Below, piece after piece: positions 1 to 9,616 of a DNA stretch of 53,816 bases. Position 1 is the first letter of the stretch. Every line of letters begins with the position of its first letter. Where the stretch lies: contig NZ_WOEI01000009.1 in NCBI RefSeq assembly GCF_009733925.1, forward strand, positions 1 to 53,816, written 5' to 3'. This DNA comes from Streptobacillus canis (GTDB lineage Bacteria; Fusobacteriota; Fusobacteriia; Fusobacteriales; Leptotrichiaceae). Both the position numbers and the translations under genes were made by a program. Below the pieces are notes generated by a model that saw only the letters and a list, made by a program, of their open reading frames with translations, was not told the DNA's origin and ran no database searches.

Positions 1-126
1 ACAATAAGAATTCATAAATTATACTCAGTAATTATACTTAAATTATACTTGATAATATTAAAATGTAAAAAACTAAAGAAAGGAGTTGTATGATAAAGTT
101 TAAGAACTAACTATATCATACAAGTA
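1..126 (+). repeat. Inverted repeat copy 1: promoter and leader of ctp
   Basis: This segment matches the reverse complement of 15925-16050 almost perfectly: one mismatch at 87, one at 118, then divergence just before each start codon. It holds three copies of AATTATACT (17-25, 30-38, 41-49), a Shine-Dalgarno AAAGGAG (79-85), and a hairpin (88-121). It may extend left of the window. The duplicated unit is the 5' regulatory region of two unrelated genes, ctp here and the 108-aa gene at 15593-15919. No clear -35/-10 pair at consensus spacing is visible, but the TATACT cores could act as -10 elements. Confidence 0.9.
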
Positions 127-130
127 ATTT
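79..130 (+). promoter_or_regulatory. Structured ribosome-binding region of ctp
   Basis: AAAGGAG at 79-85 is 45 nt from the ctp ATG, and the 9 nt directly before the ATG contain no Shine-Dalgarno. Between them the arms GTATGATA (88-95) and TATCATAC (114-121) are perfectly complementary, with an inner AGTT/AACT stem (97-100/105-108). If folded, the gap from Shine-Dalgarno to ATG shrinks to 11 nt. Alternatively the motif serves a six-codon leader ORF (90-110, MIKFKN then TAA) inside the hairpin. In the second repeat copy the stem keeps pairing through a U-G wobble. Confidence 0.55.
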
Positions 131-1522
131 ATGAAAATAAATAAAAAGCATTTATTAACTGTTTTCTTAATTGGCTTATTTGGATATGTAACATATTCTG
201 AAGAAACACAAATTGAAAAGAAAAAGGAAGTATTAGCAGTTCAAAGAGCTAATGCAACAGTTGATATTAAAAATATAAATAAAATTATTCAAACCATAAA
301 TTATATAAATGAAATTTGGGTTGGATCAGAAGAAGTAGATAAAGAATCACTTTATGAAGCTGCACTTCGTGGTATGGTGAAAAGTCTAAAAGATCCTTAT
401 TCTGAATATTTAAGTGAAAAAGATTTAAATGAGCTTAATGAAGATTTAGATGGAGTTTATGTAGGTGTTGGAATGTCAATTAGAAAAGAAAAAGGAGATT
501 ATATGGAAGTAATCTCACCATTTATTGGTGGACCGGCATTTAAAGCTGGAATTCAAATTGGTGATATCATTACTAAAATTGATGATGTAGACATATTAGA
601 TTTAACAGCTACTGAAAGTTCAAAAAAGTTAAGAGGAGATGAAAATACCAAAGTTAAAGTAGAAATATATAGACGTGGACGTAAAGCTCCTCTAATAATT
701 ACATTAACGAGAGCAACAATCAAGCTTGATAATGTGGAATATAAAATGTTTGACAAAGATAACAAAATTGGATATATATCTTTATTACAATTTGGAAGCA
801 AAGTTGGTGAAGAAATTAAAACTGCAATATTAGATCTAGAAAAACAGGGTATGGAGAAATTAATTTTTGATTTAAGAACAAATCCGGGAGGTTCTCTTCA
901 AGAAGCTGTTGAAATAGCGTCAATGTTTGTACCAGACAATTTAATTGTATCTTTAAAAACAAAGTTAGGAGTAGATAAAAAATATACAAGAGTAGGAAAT
1001 CAAATTTTTAAAGGAGATATGGTTATTCTTGTAAATAAAGGATCTGCATCAGCTTCTGAAATTGTAACAGGTGTGCTAAAAGATTATGAAAGAGCAACAA
1101 TTATTGGTGAAACAACTTATGGTAAAGGAGTTGCGCAAGGTATTTATCCATTTAAAAATGAAAAAGATGCTCTTAAGCTTACAATAGCAGAATATTCAAC
1201 ACCAAAAAATAATAATATTAATAAAAATGGTATAGAACCTAATATCTATATTAAAATGAATGCTTTATTATCTGATAAAGGTTATTCAACTGAAACAAAA
1301 GAAGCAAAAGAAAATAGAAGAAAAGAAATAATAAAGATATTAGAGGAAACAGAAGGTAAAGAAAAAACAGCTGAAATTATAAAAGAAGGTGACAGACAAC
1401 TTAAAGCTGCTGTAAGTCATCTTTTAGGAGAGAAAGTTACTCCTGATAAAAAAGAAGATGATAAATCTGATAAAAAAACAAAAAAAGATTTATTATTAGA
1501 AGAAAATAAAGAAAAGAAATAG
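131..1522 (+). CDS. ctp: Carboxy-terminal processing protease (S41)
   Basis: Periplasmic serine endoprotease of the S41 CtpA/Prc family, 463 aa. An N-terminal hydrophobic signal or anchor covers residues 6-22. A PDZ domain lies at about 105-185 (contains GVGMSI and the GGPAFKAGIQIGD substrate-gating segment), and the peptidase core at about 210-375. The SASAS motif supplies the nucleophile Ser307, and Lys332 in TYGKG is the general base, with the 25-residue spacing seen in E. coli Prc. The tail (about 430-463) is highly charged and Lys-rich. The gene heads a seven-gene plus-strand series ending with trxB. The ATG lacks an adjacent Shine-Dalgarno; see the structured leader. The family trims C-termini of periplasmic proteins and cell-wall hydrolases; the substrate here is unknown. 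Confidence 0.95.
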   Translation: MKINKKHLLTVFLIGLFGYVTYSEETQIEKKKEVLAVQRANATVDIKNINKIIQTINYINEIWVGSEEVDKESLYEAALRGMVKSLKDPYSEYLSEKDLNELNEDLDGVYVGVGMSIRKEKGDYMEVISPFIGGPAFKAGIQIGDIITKIDDVDILDLTATESSKKLRGDENTKVKVEIYRRGRKAPLIITLTRATIKLDNVEYKMFDKDNKIGYISLLQFGSKVGEEIKTAILDLEKQGMEKLIFDLRTNPGGSLQEAVEIASMFVPDNLIVSLKTKLGVDKKYTRVGNQIFKGDMVILVNKGSASASEIVTGVLKDYERATIIGETTYGKGVAQGIYPFKNEKDALKLTIAEYSTPKNNNINKNGIEPNIYIKMNALLSDKGYSTETKEAKENRRKEIIKILEETEGKEKTAEIIKEGDRQLKAAVSHLLGEKVTPDKKEDDKSDKKTKKDLLLEENKEKK

Positions 1523-1531
1523 AGTGATGGT

Positions 1532-2212
1532 ATGTTATATATAGTAGGAACACCTATTGGAAATTTAGAAGATATGACTTTTAGAGCTGTTAGAACTTTA
1601 AAAGAAGTAGAATATATTTTTGCAGAAGATACTAGGGTAACTAAAAGATTACTTAATCATTATGAGATTGATACAAAAGTATATCAATATCATGAACATA
1701 ATAAACAATATCAAATAGATAATATAATTAAATTATTGAAAGAAGACAAAAATGTTGCAATCGTTACTGATGCCGGGATGCCTTGTATTTCAGATCCTGG
1801 GTATGAACTTGTAGATGCGGCATTAAAGGAAGAAATTAAAGTAACTGCGATACCTGGGCCGTCATCTATTACAACAGGTGCTGCAATAGCTGGTATAGAT
1901 ACAAGACGTATGGCATATGAGGGATTTCTTCCTAAAAAGAAAGGAAGACAAACTTTATTTTTAAAACTTCAAAAAGAAGAAAGAGCAATAATTATTTTAG
2001 AATCACCAAATAGAATAGTAAAGACTTTAAAAGATATACAAACTTATTTAGGTGATAGATATGTCGTAATTACTCGTGAACTTACTAAAATGTACGAAGA
2101 AATACTTAGAGGTAAAACGAGTGAATTAATAGAAAAATTAGAAAAAAGAAATGTAAAAGGTGAAATAGTACTTTTTATAGCGAGCGGAGAAGAAAATGAG
2201 TGTGATGATTAA
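1532..2212 (+). CDS. rsmI: 16S rRNA (cytidine-1402-2'-O)-methyltransferase
   Basis: SAM-dependent methyltransferase of the tetrapyrrole methylase fold that modifies C1402 in the ribosomal decoding centre. Family motifs are all present: GTPIGN at 6-11, EDTR at 32-35, the DAGMPCISDPG loop at 80-90 and PGPSS at 108-112. At 226 aa it is shorter than the E. coli protein and seems to lack the small C-terminal extension. It starts 9 nt after the ctp stop with only a weak Shine-Dalgarno (GAGTG), so coupling to ctp is likely. Its end overlaps rbgA by 17 nt. Confidence 0.95.
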   Translation: MLYIVGTPIGNLEDMTFRAVRTLKEVEYIFAEDTRVTKRLLNHYEIDTKVYQYHEHNKQYQIDNIIKLLKEDKNVAIVTDAGMPCISDPGYELVDAALKEEIKVTAIPGPSSITTGAAIAGIDTRRMAYEGFLPKKKGRQTLFLKLQKEERAIIILESPNRIVKTLKDIQTYLGDRYVVITRELTKMYEEILRGKTSELIEKLEKRNVKGEIVLFIASGEENECDD

Positions 2213-3092
2213 CTGGTATCCAGGTCATATGAAAAAAACTAAAGAAATGATAGTGGAAAATTTAAAAATTGTTGATTTAGTTATAGAAATATTAGATGCA
2301 AGAATACCAATTTCAAGTAAAAATCCAGATATTGAAACTTTAGCCAAAAATAAATTAAGAGTTATTGTTTTAAATAAAACTGATTTAGTTGATGAAGCAA
2401 AACTTAAAGAATGGGAAAGGTATTTTATTGACAATAATATATCTCATCATTTTTTGGCAATAAGTGTTGAAAAAAATAAAAATTTTAATGAACTAAGAAA
2501 AATAGTGAATAAAATTTATGATGAAAAACTTGAAAAAATGAAGAAAAAAGGTTTAAGGAAAACAGTCGTTAGAGCGATGATAGTAGGTATTCCTAATGTA
2601 GGTAAGTCTAAATTTATTAATAAATTTTCGAATAAAAATAAGGCTAAAGTTGGTAATAAACCTGGGTTTACAAGAGGTAAACAGTGGATAACAGTAGATG
2701 AAAAATTTGAGTTATTAGATACGCCAGGAGTATTATGGCCTAAATTTGAAGATAATTTAGTTTCATTTAATTTAGCGATCACCGGATCTATTAGAGATGA
2801 TATTCTTCCTTTAGAAGAAGTATCAAATAGATTAGTAGATATTATGAAAAAACAAGATATTATTAATAATTTAATAGATTCATATAATTTAGATGTAGAT
2901 ACTTTAACTGATAAAACAAACATAGAAATTTTTGAATTATTGGAAAAAAGATTAGGAATACATAAGAGTGAAAAATTTAGTTATGAGATAATCTCAAGAA
3001 GATTACTCAAAGAGTATAGGATAGGTAAGTTAGGTAAATTCCTTCTTGAATATCCTAGCGATTTTAAGAAAGAAGGTACAGATGAATTTTAG
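2196..3092 (+). CDS. rbgA: Ribosome biogenesis GTPase RbgA/YlqF
   Basis: Circularly permuted GTPase that assists late 50S subunit assembly, 298 aa. The permuted order is visible: G4 NKTD at 60-63 precedes the P-loop GIPNVGKS (about 128-135), followed by G3 DTPG. The N-terminal INWYPGHMKK segment is the family signature. ATG 2196 is chosen because GGAG sits about 7 nt upstream inside rsmI; an internal ATG at 2205 is less well placed. It overlaps both neighbours, suggesting tight co-translation. Confidence 0.95.
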   Translation: MSVMINWYPGHMKKTKEMIVENLKIVDLVIEILDARIPISSKNPDIETLAKNKLRVIVLNKTDLVDEAKLKEWERYFIDNNISHHFLAISVEKNKNFNELRKIVNKIYDEKLEKMKKKGLRKTVVRAMIVGIPNVGKSKFINKFSNKNKAKVGNKPGFTRGKQWITVDEKFELLDTPGVLWPKFEDNLVSFNLAITGSIRDDILPLEEVSNRLVDIMKKQDIINNLIDSYNLDVDTLTDKTNIEIFELLEKRLGIHKSEKFSYEIISRRLLKEYRIGKLGKFLLEYPSDFKKEGTDEF

Positions 3093-4737
3093 AGATTACA
3101 ATTTAAGTAATGAAATGCTAGAAGCATTAGAAAAGAAAGGGTTTACTACACCTAGTGAAATACAAGCGTTAGTTATACCAGAATTATTAAAAGAGGAGAC
3201 ACATTTAATTGGTCAAGCTCAAACAGGAACTGGTAAAACAGCTGCGTTTTCAATTCCTATATTAGAAAGAATTATCCCTACAAAAAAAGTAAAAGCTTTA
3301 ATTTTGGCTCCTACAAGAGAATTAGCAAATCAAGTAAGTGATGAAATTTATTCACTAAAAGGTGAGAAAGATGTTAAGGTTTTAGCAGTTTATGGTGGGG
3401 CTTCAATTGAAAATCAAATTAAAAACCTTAAAAAAGGTGTTGATATTGTTGTTGGAACACCTGGTCGTGTTATTGATATGATAAACAAAGGTGCATTAAA
3501 GTTAAGTGAATTAGAGTATTTCGTTTTAGATGAAGCAGATGAAATGTTAAATATGGGATTCATTGAAGATATTGAGTTAATATTAGAAAAAACAAATGAA
3601 GATAAAAAAATGTTATTTTTCTCAGCAACTATTCCTAAACCAATTTTAGCAATAGCAAAGAGATTCATGCCTGAACATAAAATATTAAAAGTTCAGAAAA
3701 AGGAATTAACTACACATTTAACAGAGCAAATTTATTTTGAGGTTAGAAGAGAAGATAAATTTGAAGCATTATGTAGAGTACTTGATTATAAACCAGATTT
3801 TTATGGAATAGTATTCTGTAGAACAAAATCAGAAGTTGATGAAGTTACAAATAAATTAAAAGCGAGAAATTATGACGCTGAAGCAATTCATGGAGATATT
3901 ACTCAAGGATTAAGGGAAAAAGCATTAGATTTATTTAAAAATAAAATTTTAAATATTTTAGTTGCAACTGACGTTGCTGCTCGTGGAATAGATGTAAGTA
4001 ATTTAACTCATGTTATAAATTATTCAATACCACAAGAATCTGACTCATATGTTCATAGAATTGGAAGAACAGGAAGAGCTGGAAATAAAGGTATTGCAAT
4101 TACATTTGTTACACCACAAGAATCTAGAAAATTAGCACAAATTAAAAGAGAAACAAAATCTGAAATTAAAAAAGAAAATATACCTAATATAGAAGATATT
4201 ATTAAAGCTAAGGAAGAATTATTAATAGCTTCTGTTGAAGAAATAATGATAGAAAATGATTATAAATTATATTTAAATTTAGCAAATAAAATATTAAAAG
4301 GTAAAAATACTGAAGCTGCAGTTGCATCATTATTAAGACATATTTATGATGATGAATTTATACCTGCTAGCTATAGTAAAATAAAAAATGTACAAGTAGA
4401 AATAAAAGATAATACTAGATTATTTATTGCTCTTGGAGAAAAAGATGGTTTAAATGTAAATAAATTATTAAAACTTATACATGAAAAAACAAAAGTACCA
4501 GGAAGAAAAATAAAAGATGTTAAAGTTATGCCCAACTTTTCATTCATTACTGTACCTTTAGAAGAGGCAGAAACAATTATTAAAATATTTAACAAAAATA
4601 CGGCTAAAAATAATAAGCCAATGGTTGAAGTTGCGAACTCTGATAAAGCAGGAGATGGCGGTAGAAAAAGAAGTAGATCAAGAAGTAATTCAAAAAGTAG
4701 TTCAAAAACTGGAGAAAGCAAGAAAAAAAGAAAATAA
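3082..4737 (+). CDS. deaD: DEAD-box ATP-dependent RNA helicase
   Basis: RNA helicase of the DeaD/CshA group, 551 aa. The ORF is open upstream, but the ATG at 3082 has AAGAAGG just before it and gives the usual N-terminus. Motifs in order: Q motif (TTPSEIQ), Walker A AQTGTGKT (46-53), DEAD, SAT, and HRIGRTGRAG. After the core comes a DbpA-type RNA-binding domain (around 450-515), then a basic Arg/Ser/Lys-rich tail that probably adds nonspecific RNA affinity. The start overlaps the rbgA stop by 11 nt. Likely role is rRNA remodelling or mRNA decay, fitting the ribosome-assembly neighbours. Confidence 0.95.
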   Translation: MNFRDYNLSNEMLEALEKKGFTTPSEIQALVIPELLKEETHLIGQAQTGTGKTAAFSIPILERIIPTKKVKALILAPTRELANQVSDEIYSLKGEKDVKVLAVYGGASIENQIKNLKKGVDIVVGTPGRVIDMINKGALKLSELEYFVLDEADEMLNMGFIEDIELILEKTNEDKKMLFFSATIPKPILAIAKRFMPEHKILKVQKKELTTHLTEQIYFEVRREDKFEALCRVLDYKPDFYGIVFCRTKSEVDEVTNKLKARNYDAEAIHGDITQGLREKALDLFKNKILNILVATDVAARGIDVSNLTHVINYSIPQESDSYVHRIGRTGRAGNKGIAITFVTPQESRKLAQIKRETKSEIKKENIPNIEDIIKAKEELLIASVEEIMIENDYKLYLNLANKILKGKNTEAAVASLLRHIYDDEFIPASYSKIKNVQVEIKDNTRLFIALGEKDGLNVNKLLKLIHEKTKVPGRKIKDVKVMPNFSFITVPLEEAETIIKIFNKNTAKNNKPMVEVANSDKAGDGGRKRSRSRSNSKSSSKTGESKKKRK

Positions 4738-4749
4738 TGTGAGGTCAAT

Positions 4750-7404
4750 ATGAATTCAGTTATATTAAAGCCAGATAATGAAATTAAGTTAAATAAAGGA
4801 TTAATTAATAAAGAGATTGATGTTATTAAAAGTATACTTTCAGAGATTGTTCCAGATGTAGATATCGTTTCAATTTTAGAAAATGAAAAGCATTTTAAAG
4901 ATAATGGAAAAATTGAATCTAATGTTGTAAGATTACTAACAATTTTACCTTTATTAATAAATATTGTAGAGGATGTATATCAATCTAGAATGTTAAAATA
5001 TAATACAATTAATAAAAATTATACTGAAGGTATGATAGAAAATTTAGTTAATAAATTAAACTTAGATAATATGGATAAAGAAAAGTTGAAAGAAGTATTT
5101 CTAGATATTAGAGTAGTACCAGTACTAACTGCACACCCTACTCAAGTACAAAGAAAGTCTGTATTAGATTTAACACAAAATATTTATGAGATTTTAGAAA
5201 AAAGAGAATTAGTTGAACATAAATTACTTGATGAAAATGAGTGGATGAATGAACTTAGAAAAAATATTAACTTATTATGGAGAACAGATATTTTAAGAAA
5301 CTCAAAATTAAGAGTAAGTAATGAAATCACAAATTCACTAAGTTATTATGATTCAACATTCTTAAAGGCAATTCCTAAGATTAATTTAAAATTTAAGGAT
5401 TTAGCAAAAAAATTAGGGATATTTTCAAATTCTTATACACCAATCATAATGGGGACATGGATAGGTGGAGATAGAGATGGTAATCCATTTGTAACTGAAG
5501 AAACATTATTAAATGCTGCTTATTCACAAGTTGATAAAGCGATTACTTACTATATTTCTGAACTTGAGAAATTATATAGAGAATTTTCAATTTCAAGTTT
5601 AAAAAATGATTATAGTGATGAGTTAAAAGAATTAGTAAAATTATCAAAAGATACATCTGAACATAGAGTGTATGAACCATATAGATTAGCAATATCATAT
5701 ATTTTAGATAGTTTAAGAGATGTAAAAATTAAATTATTAGATGATAAATTAGAATTGCCGTATGATTCATATTATAATTCAAAAAAATTATTAAAAGATC
5801 TTCTAATAATAAGAAAATCTATTGAAACATATAGTGATGAAATTTTAGCATATGGTAGATTAGATGAATTAATTGAAGCTGTAAAAGTTTTTGGATATCA
5901 TTTATCATCTATAGATTTAAGACAGGATTCAAGTGTATATGAATATTGTGTTAATGAATTACTTAAAATTGCTAAAATAACTGAAAATTATTCACAGTTA
6001 AAAGAAGGAGAAAAATGTAAAATATTAATTAATCAAATAGAAAATGAACCAAGAAAGTTAAGTTCAGTAAATTGTTTTAAATCAGAAGCTTTAGAAAAAG
6101 AACTAAAAATATTTGGAACTATGAAAAAATTAATTAATATTTTTGGTAAAAATATAATTAAACAAAATATAATTTCACATACTGTAGAAATATCTGATAT
6201 GCTTGAACTTGCATTACTATTAAAAGAGTTTGATTTAGATGGCAAAGTTAATATTTCACCATTATTTGAAAGTATTGAAGATTTAAAGAATTCTGAAGAA
6301 ATAATGAGAACATGGTTTGAATTATCGATTGTAAAAAAATGGTTAAGTATTAATGGAGGAGTTCAAGAAATAATGCTTGGATATTCTGACAGTAACAAAG
6401 ATGGAGGATATATAACTTCAAGCTGGTATTTATATAAAGCTCAAAAAGAATTAGTAAATTTAGCTAAAGAATATAATGTTAAATTAAATTTCTTCCACGG
6501 ACGTGGTGGAACAGTTGGTCGTGGAGGAGGACCAAGTTATGAAGCAATATTATCACAACCTAGTGGTTCTATACTTGGTAAAATTAGACTTACTGAGCAA
6601 GGAGAAGTTATTGGTGCTAAATATGGAAATTTAGATTTAGGTAAATTTAACCTAGAAGCTTTATTATCTGCTACATTAGAAAAAAGTCTTAAAGATGAAA
6701 CAAAAGATATAAAAGAATATGAAAATATAATGGAACAAATTTCTGAAATCAGCTACAAAGAGTATAGAAATTTAGTTTATGATACAGATGGTTTTTCTGA
6801 ATATTTCTTTGAATCAACACCAATAAATGAAGTGTCTTCATTAAATATAGGTTCAAGACCATCATCTAGAAAAAAAGTATTAGATATTGAAGGATTAAGA
6901 GCTATACCTTGGGTATTTTCATGGTCGCAAACTAGAGTAATGTTACCAGGTTGGTATGGTGTGGGTTCTTCATTTGATAAATGGATAAAAGAAAATAATG
7001 GTTTGGAAGTATTAAGATTTATGTATAATAATTGGCCATTCTTTAAGGCTTTATTATCTAATTTAGAGATGGTACTTTCAAAAACAGATATGAATATTGC
7101 AAGAGAATATGCAAACCTTGTTAATAATAAAGAATTGTCTGAAAAAATATTTAATATGATAAATAACGAATGGCAATTAACATTTGATTTATTAAAACAA
7201 ATTACAGGTATTAATTACTTGCTTGAAGACAATGAAATGTTAACGTTAAGTTTAAAAAATAGATTACCATATTTTAATGCCCTAAATTATTTACAAATAG
7301 AATTAATAAGACAAGAAAGATGTGGAAATAATACTGAAGAAGTAAATAAAGCAATACATACGAGTATAAATGGTATTGCAACAGGTTTAAGAAATAGTGG
7401 ATAG
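4750..7404 (+). CDS. ppc: Phosphoenolpyruvate carboxylase
   Basis: Cytosolic enzyme that carboxylates PEP with bicarbonate to oxaloacetate; 884 aa, full length for bacterial enzymes. Visible active-site segments are TAHPTQ with catalytic His129, GGDRDGNPFVT, LGYSDSNKDGG and the flexible loop FHGRGGTVGRGGG. The C-terminus ends with the usual GLRNSG-type sequence after an INGIATG motif. The Shine-Dalgarno GAGG lies just before the ATG. An anaplerotic CO2-fixing step would suit the CO2 dependence known in Leptotrichia relatives (inference). It sits inside the ctp-trxB series. Confidence 0.97.
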   Translation: MNSVILKPDNEIKLNKGLINKEIDVIKSILSEIVPDVDIVSILENEKHFKDNGKIESNVVRLLTILPLLINIVEDVYQSRMLKYNTINKNYTEGMIENLVNKLNLDNMDKEKLKEVFLDIRVVPVLTAHPTQVQRKSVLDLTQNIYEILEKRELVEHKLLDENEWMNELRKNINLLWRTDILRNSKLRVSNEITNSLSYYDSTFLKAIPKINLKFKDLAKKLGIFSNSYTPIIMGTWIGGDRDGNPFVTEETLLNAAYSQVDKAITYYISELEKLYREFSISSLKNDYSDELKELVKLSKDTSEHRVYEPYRLAISYILDSLRDVKIKLLDDKLELPYDSYYNSKKLLKDLLIIRKSIETYSDEILAYGRLDELIEAVKVFGYHLSSIDLRQDSSVYEYCVNELLKIAKITENYSQLKEGEKCKILINQIENEPRKLSSVNCFKSEALEKELKIFGTMKKLINIFGKNIIKQNIISHTVEISDMLELALLLKEFDLDGKVNISPLFESIEDLKNSEEIMRTWFELSIVKKWLSINGGVQEIMLGYSDSNKDGGYITSSWYLYKAQKELVNLAKEYNVKLNFFHGRGGTVGRGGGPSYEAILSQPSGSILGKIRLTEQGEVIGAKYGNLDLGKFNLEALLSATLEKSLKDETKDIKEYENIMEQISEISYKEYRNLVYDTDGFSEYFFESTPINEVSSLNIGSRPSSRKKVLDIEGLRAIPWVFSWSQTRVMLPGWYGVGSSFDKWIKENNGLEVLRFMYNNWPFFKALLSNLEMVLSKTDMNIAREYANLVNNKELSEKIFNMINNEWQLTFDLLKQITGINYLLEDNEMLTLSLKNRLPYFNALNYLQIELIRQERCGNNTEEVNKAIHTSINGIATGLRNSG

Positions 7405-7412
7405 GAGGAAAA

Positions 7413-8621
7413 ATGACAGAATTAGAGTTAAAACAAGAAGTAGAGAGACAATTTAACATTCTTAAAAGAGGATGTGAAGAAATAATAAGCGAAGAAGAAT
7501 TTAAGAAAAAATTAGAAAAATCAATTAAAAATAAAAAACCTTTAAAGATTAAGTTTGGTATCGATCCTACTGGTTCTGAACTACATTTAGGACATGCGGT
7601 ACCCATTAGAAAATTAAAACAATTTCAAGACTTAGGACATGAAGTTAACTTTTTAATAGGTACATTTACTGCAAGAATAGGAGATCCAACTGGAAAATCT
7701 GAAACAAGAAAAATGTTAAGTTTTGAAACTATACAAGAAAATATTAGAACATATTTAGAGCAAGTAAAATTAATTTTAGATTTAGATAAAATTAAAGTTG
7801 TATATAACCATGAATGGTTAGAAAAACTAACTTTAGAAGAAATGTTAAAACTATTATCAATGTTTACTGTATCTCAAATGATACAAAGAGAAGATTTTTC
7901 TAAGAGATTAGCTAATAATCTTCCAGTTTCATTAATTGAATTTACTTATCCAATATTACAAGGGTATGATTCAGTTGCTCTAGAAGCTGATGTAGAATTA
8001 GGTGCTACTGAGCAAAAATTTAACTTATTAAGAGGAAGAGATTTGCAAAAGAATTTTGATCAAGAACAACAAACATGTATGATAATGCCTATTTTAGTTG
8101 GATTAGATGGTGTTGAAAAAATGTCTAAATCTTTAGGAAACTATATTTCAATTCAAGATACACCAACGGATATGTTTGGTAAAATAATGTCAATTTCTGA
8201 TGAATTAATGCCAAATTACTATGAAATGATTACAAATTTACCATTAGAAGAAGTTAAAGAAATGTTAGCTACACAACATCCAATGGAATCAAAGAAAAGA
8301 CTTGGGTTTGAATTAGTTAAAGAATATTACGGAGAAGAAAAAGCAAGTGAAGCAAAGTTATGGTTTGAAAATGTCTTCAGTAATAAAAATTTAAATGTAG
8401 AATTACCTGAAATTAAAATAGAAGAGAATGAATTACCAGCTTTAGAATTACTTACTAAATTAAACTTTATTTCTTCAAATAGTGAAGGAAGAAGATTAAT
8501 TGATCAAAAAGCAATGAAAGTTAATGATGTTGCAGTTCAAAATATAAATGAAGTTATTAAATTAGAAGATGGAACTATTATTCGTTGTGGTAAAAAGAAA
8601 ATAATTAAAATAACAAAATAA
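7413..8621 (+). CDS. tyrS: Tyrosyl-tRNA synthetase
   Basis: Class I aminoacyl-tRNA synthetase charging tRNA-Tyr, 402 aa. The HIGH-type motif reads HLGH (58-61) and the KMSKS loop is exact at 236-240. A C-terminal S4-like RNA-binding domain occupies about 340-402 (SEGRRLIDQKAMKVND). Length and HLGH place it in the shorter TyrZ-like bacterial group. A strong AGGAGG precedes the ATG, 8 nt after ppc. No T-box leader is visible in the short gap. Confidence 0.96.
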   Translation: MTELELKQEVERQFNILKRGCEEIISEEEFKKKLEKSIKNKKPLKIKFGIDPTGSELHLGHAVPIRKLKQFQDLGHEVNFLIGTFTARIGDPTGKSETRKMLSFETIQENIRTYLEQVKLILDLDKIKVVYNHEWLEKLTLEEMLKLLSMFTVSQMIQREDFSKRLANNLPVSLIEFTYPILQGYDSVALEADVELGATEQKFNLLRGRDLQKNFDQEQQTCMIMPILVGLDGVEKMSKSLGNYISIQDTPTDMFGKIMSISDELMPNYYEMITNLPLEEVKEMLATQHPMESKKRLGFELVKEYYGEEKASEAKLWFENVFSNKNLNVELPEIKIEENELPALELLTKLNFISSNSEGRRLIDQKAMKVNDVAVQNINEVIKLEDGTIIRCGKKKIIKITK

Positions 8622-8631
8622 TGGAGGAACA

Positions 8632-9576
8632 ATGAGTAAAATATTAAAATTTGATGAAACTATTACTTATGATACTATTGTAATAGGTGCTGGACCATCT
8701 GCTGTTTCTGCTAGTATTTATGCTGTTAGAAAAGGTTTAAAAACAGCAATGATAGGTGAAGATATTGGAGGACAGATTTTAGATACAAATGAAATAGAAA
8801 ATATAATTGGAGTACCTTTAACAAATGGATTTGACTATGCGATGGAGCTTGAAAAGCATTTAGCAGAATATGAAGTTTATTTTTATAAAGGACATAGAGT
8901 AAAGGAAATTGTCGATGAAGGTGCATTAAAAAAAGTAATTACAGATGATAATAAAGCTGTATTAACTAAAACTATAATAATTGCTACTGGAGCAAAATGG
9001 AGACAATTAGGAATACCTGGAGAAAAAGAATATACAGGAAGAGGAGTACATTATTGTTCTACTTGTGATGGACCATTCTATAGAAATAAGGATGTAGTTA
9101 TTGTAGGTGGAGGAAATTCGGGTGTGGAAGCTGCAATTGAAATTTCAAATATTGCTAAAAATGTTGTATTAGTTGAATATATGGATGAATTAAAAGCGGA
9201 TAAAGTATTACAAGATAGATTAGCTACACTTGAAAATGTCAGAGTATATTTATCATCAGCTGTAACTGAAATCGTAGGAAATGTGTATGCAGAAATTGCT
9301 AAATTGAGAAATAGAAATAATTCAGATGAATTTGAATTAAAAATGGATGGATTATTTGTAGAAATTGGTTTAAGTGCAAATTCTGATCTTGTAAAAGATT
9401 TAGTTGAAACTAATAAAGCAGGAGAGATTGTTATTGATGAAATGAATATGACATCTGTACCTGGAATTTTTGCAGCAGGTGATTGTACAAACACAAAACA
9501 TAAACAAATAATTATAGCAATGGGTGAAGGAGCGAAAGCTGCCTTAAGTACATTTGAATATGTAATTAAACATTAA
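8632..9576 (+). CDS. trxB: Thioredoxin reductase
   Basis: FAD/NADPH-dependent disulfide reductase that recycles thioredoxin, 314 aa. The N-terminal FAD-binding GAGPSA is near residue 20. The redox-active pair is Cys142-Ser-Thr-Cys145 followed by DGPFY. The NADPH motif is GGGNSGVEAA, and the C-terminal FAD motif is GIFAAGDC. Last gene of the plus-strand series, with a strong GGAGG and a terminator directly after the stop. No thioredoxin gene is in the window. Confidence 0.95.
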   Translation: MSKILKFDETITYDTIVIGAGPSAVSASIYAVRKGLKTAMIGEDIGGQILDTNEIENIIGVPLTNGFDYAMELEKHLAEYEVYFYKGHRVKEIVDEGALKKVITDDNKAVLTKTIIIATGAKWRQLGIPGEKEYTGRGVHYCSTCDGPFYRNKDVVIVGGGNSGVEAAIEISNIAKNVVLVEYMDELKADKVLQDRLATLENVRVYLSSAVTEIVGNVYAEIAKLRNRNNSDEFELKMDGLFVEIGLSANSDLVKDLVETNKAGEIVIDEMNMTSVPGIFAAGDCTNTKHKQIIIAMGEGAKAALSTFEYVIKH

Positions 9577-9616
9577 AAAAAAGGAATTATGCACTACTTT
9601 GCATAATTCCTTTTTT
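9577..9616. terminator. Bidirectional terminator between trxB and smpB
   Basis: Perfect 16-bp stem (9577-9592 with 9601-9616) and 8-nt loop. The A/T ends give a U-run in both directions, so it can end transcription of both convergent genes. It overlaps the smpB stop codon. Confidence 0.9.

Noticed and set aside
553..801. 82-aa minus-strand ORF inside ctp
   Set aside because: Antisense shadow of a well-conserved gene; no Shine-Dalgarno and no recognisable protein pattern. Many similar antisense ORFs in the window were left out for the same reason.
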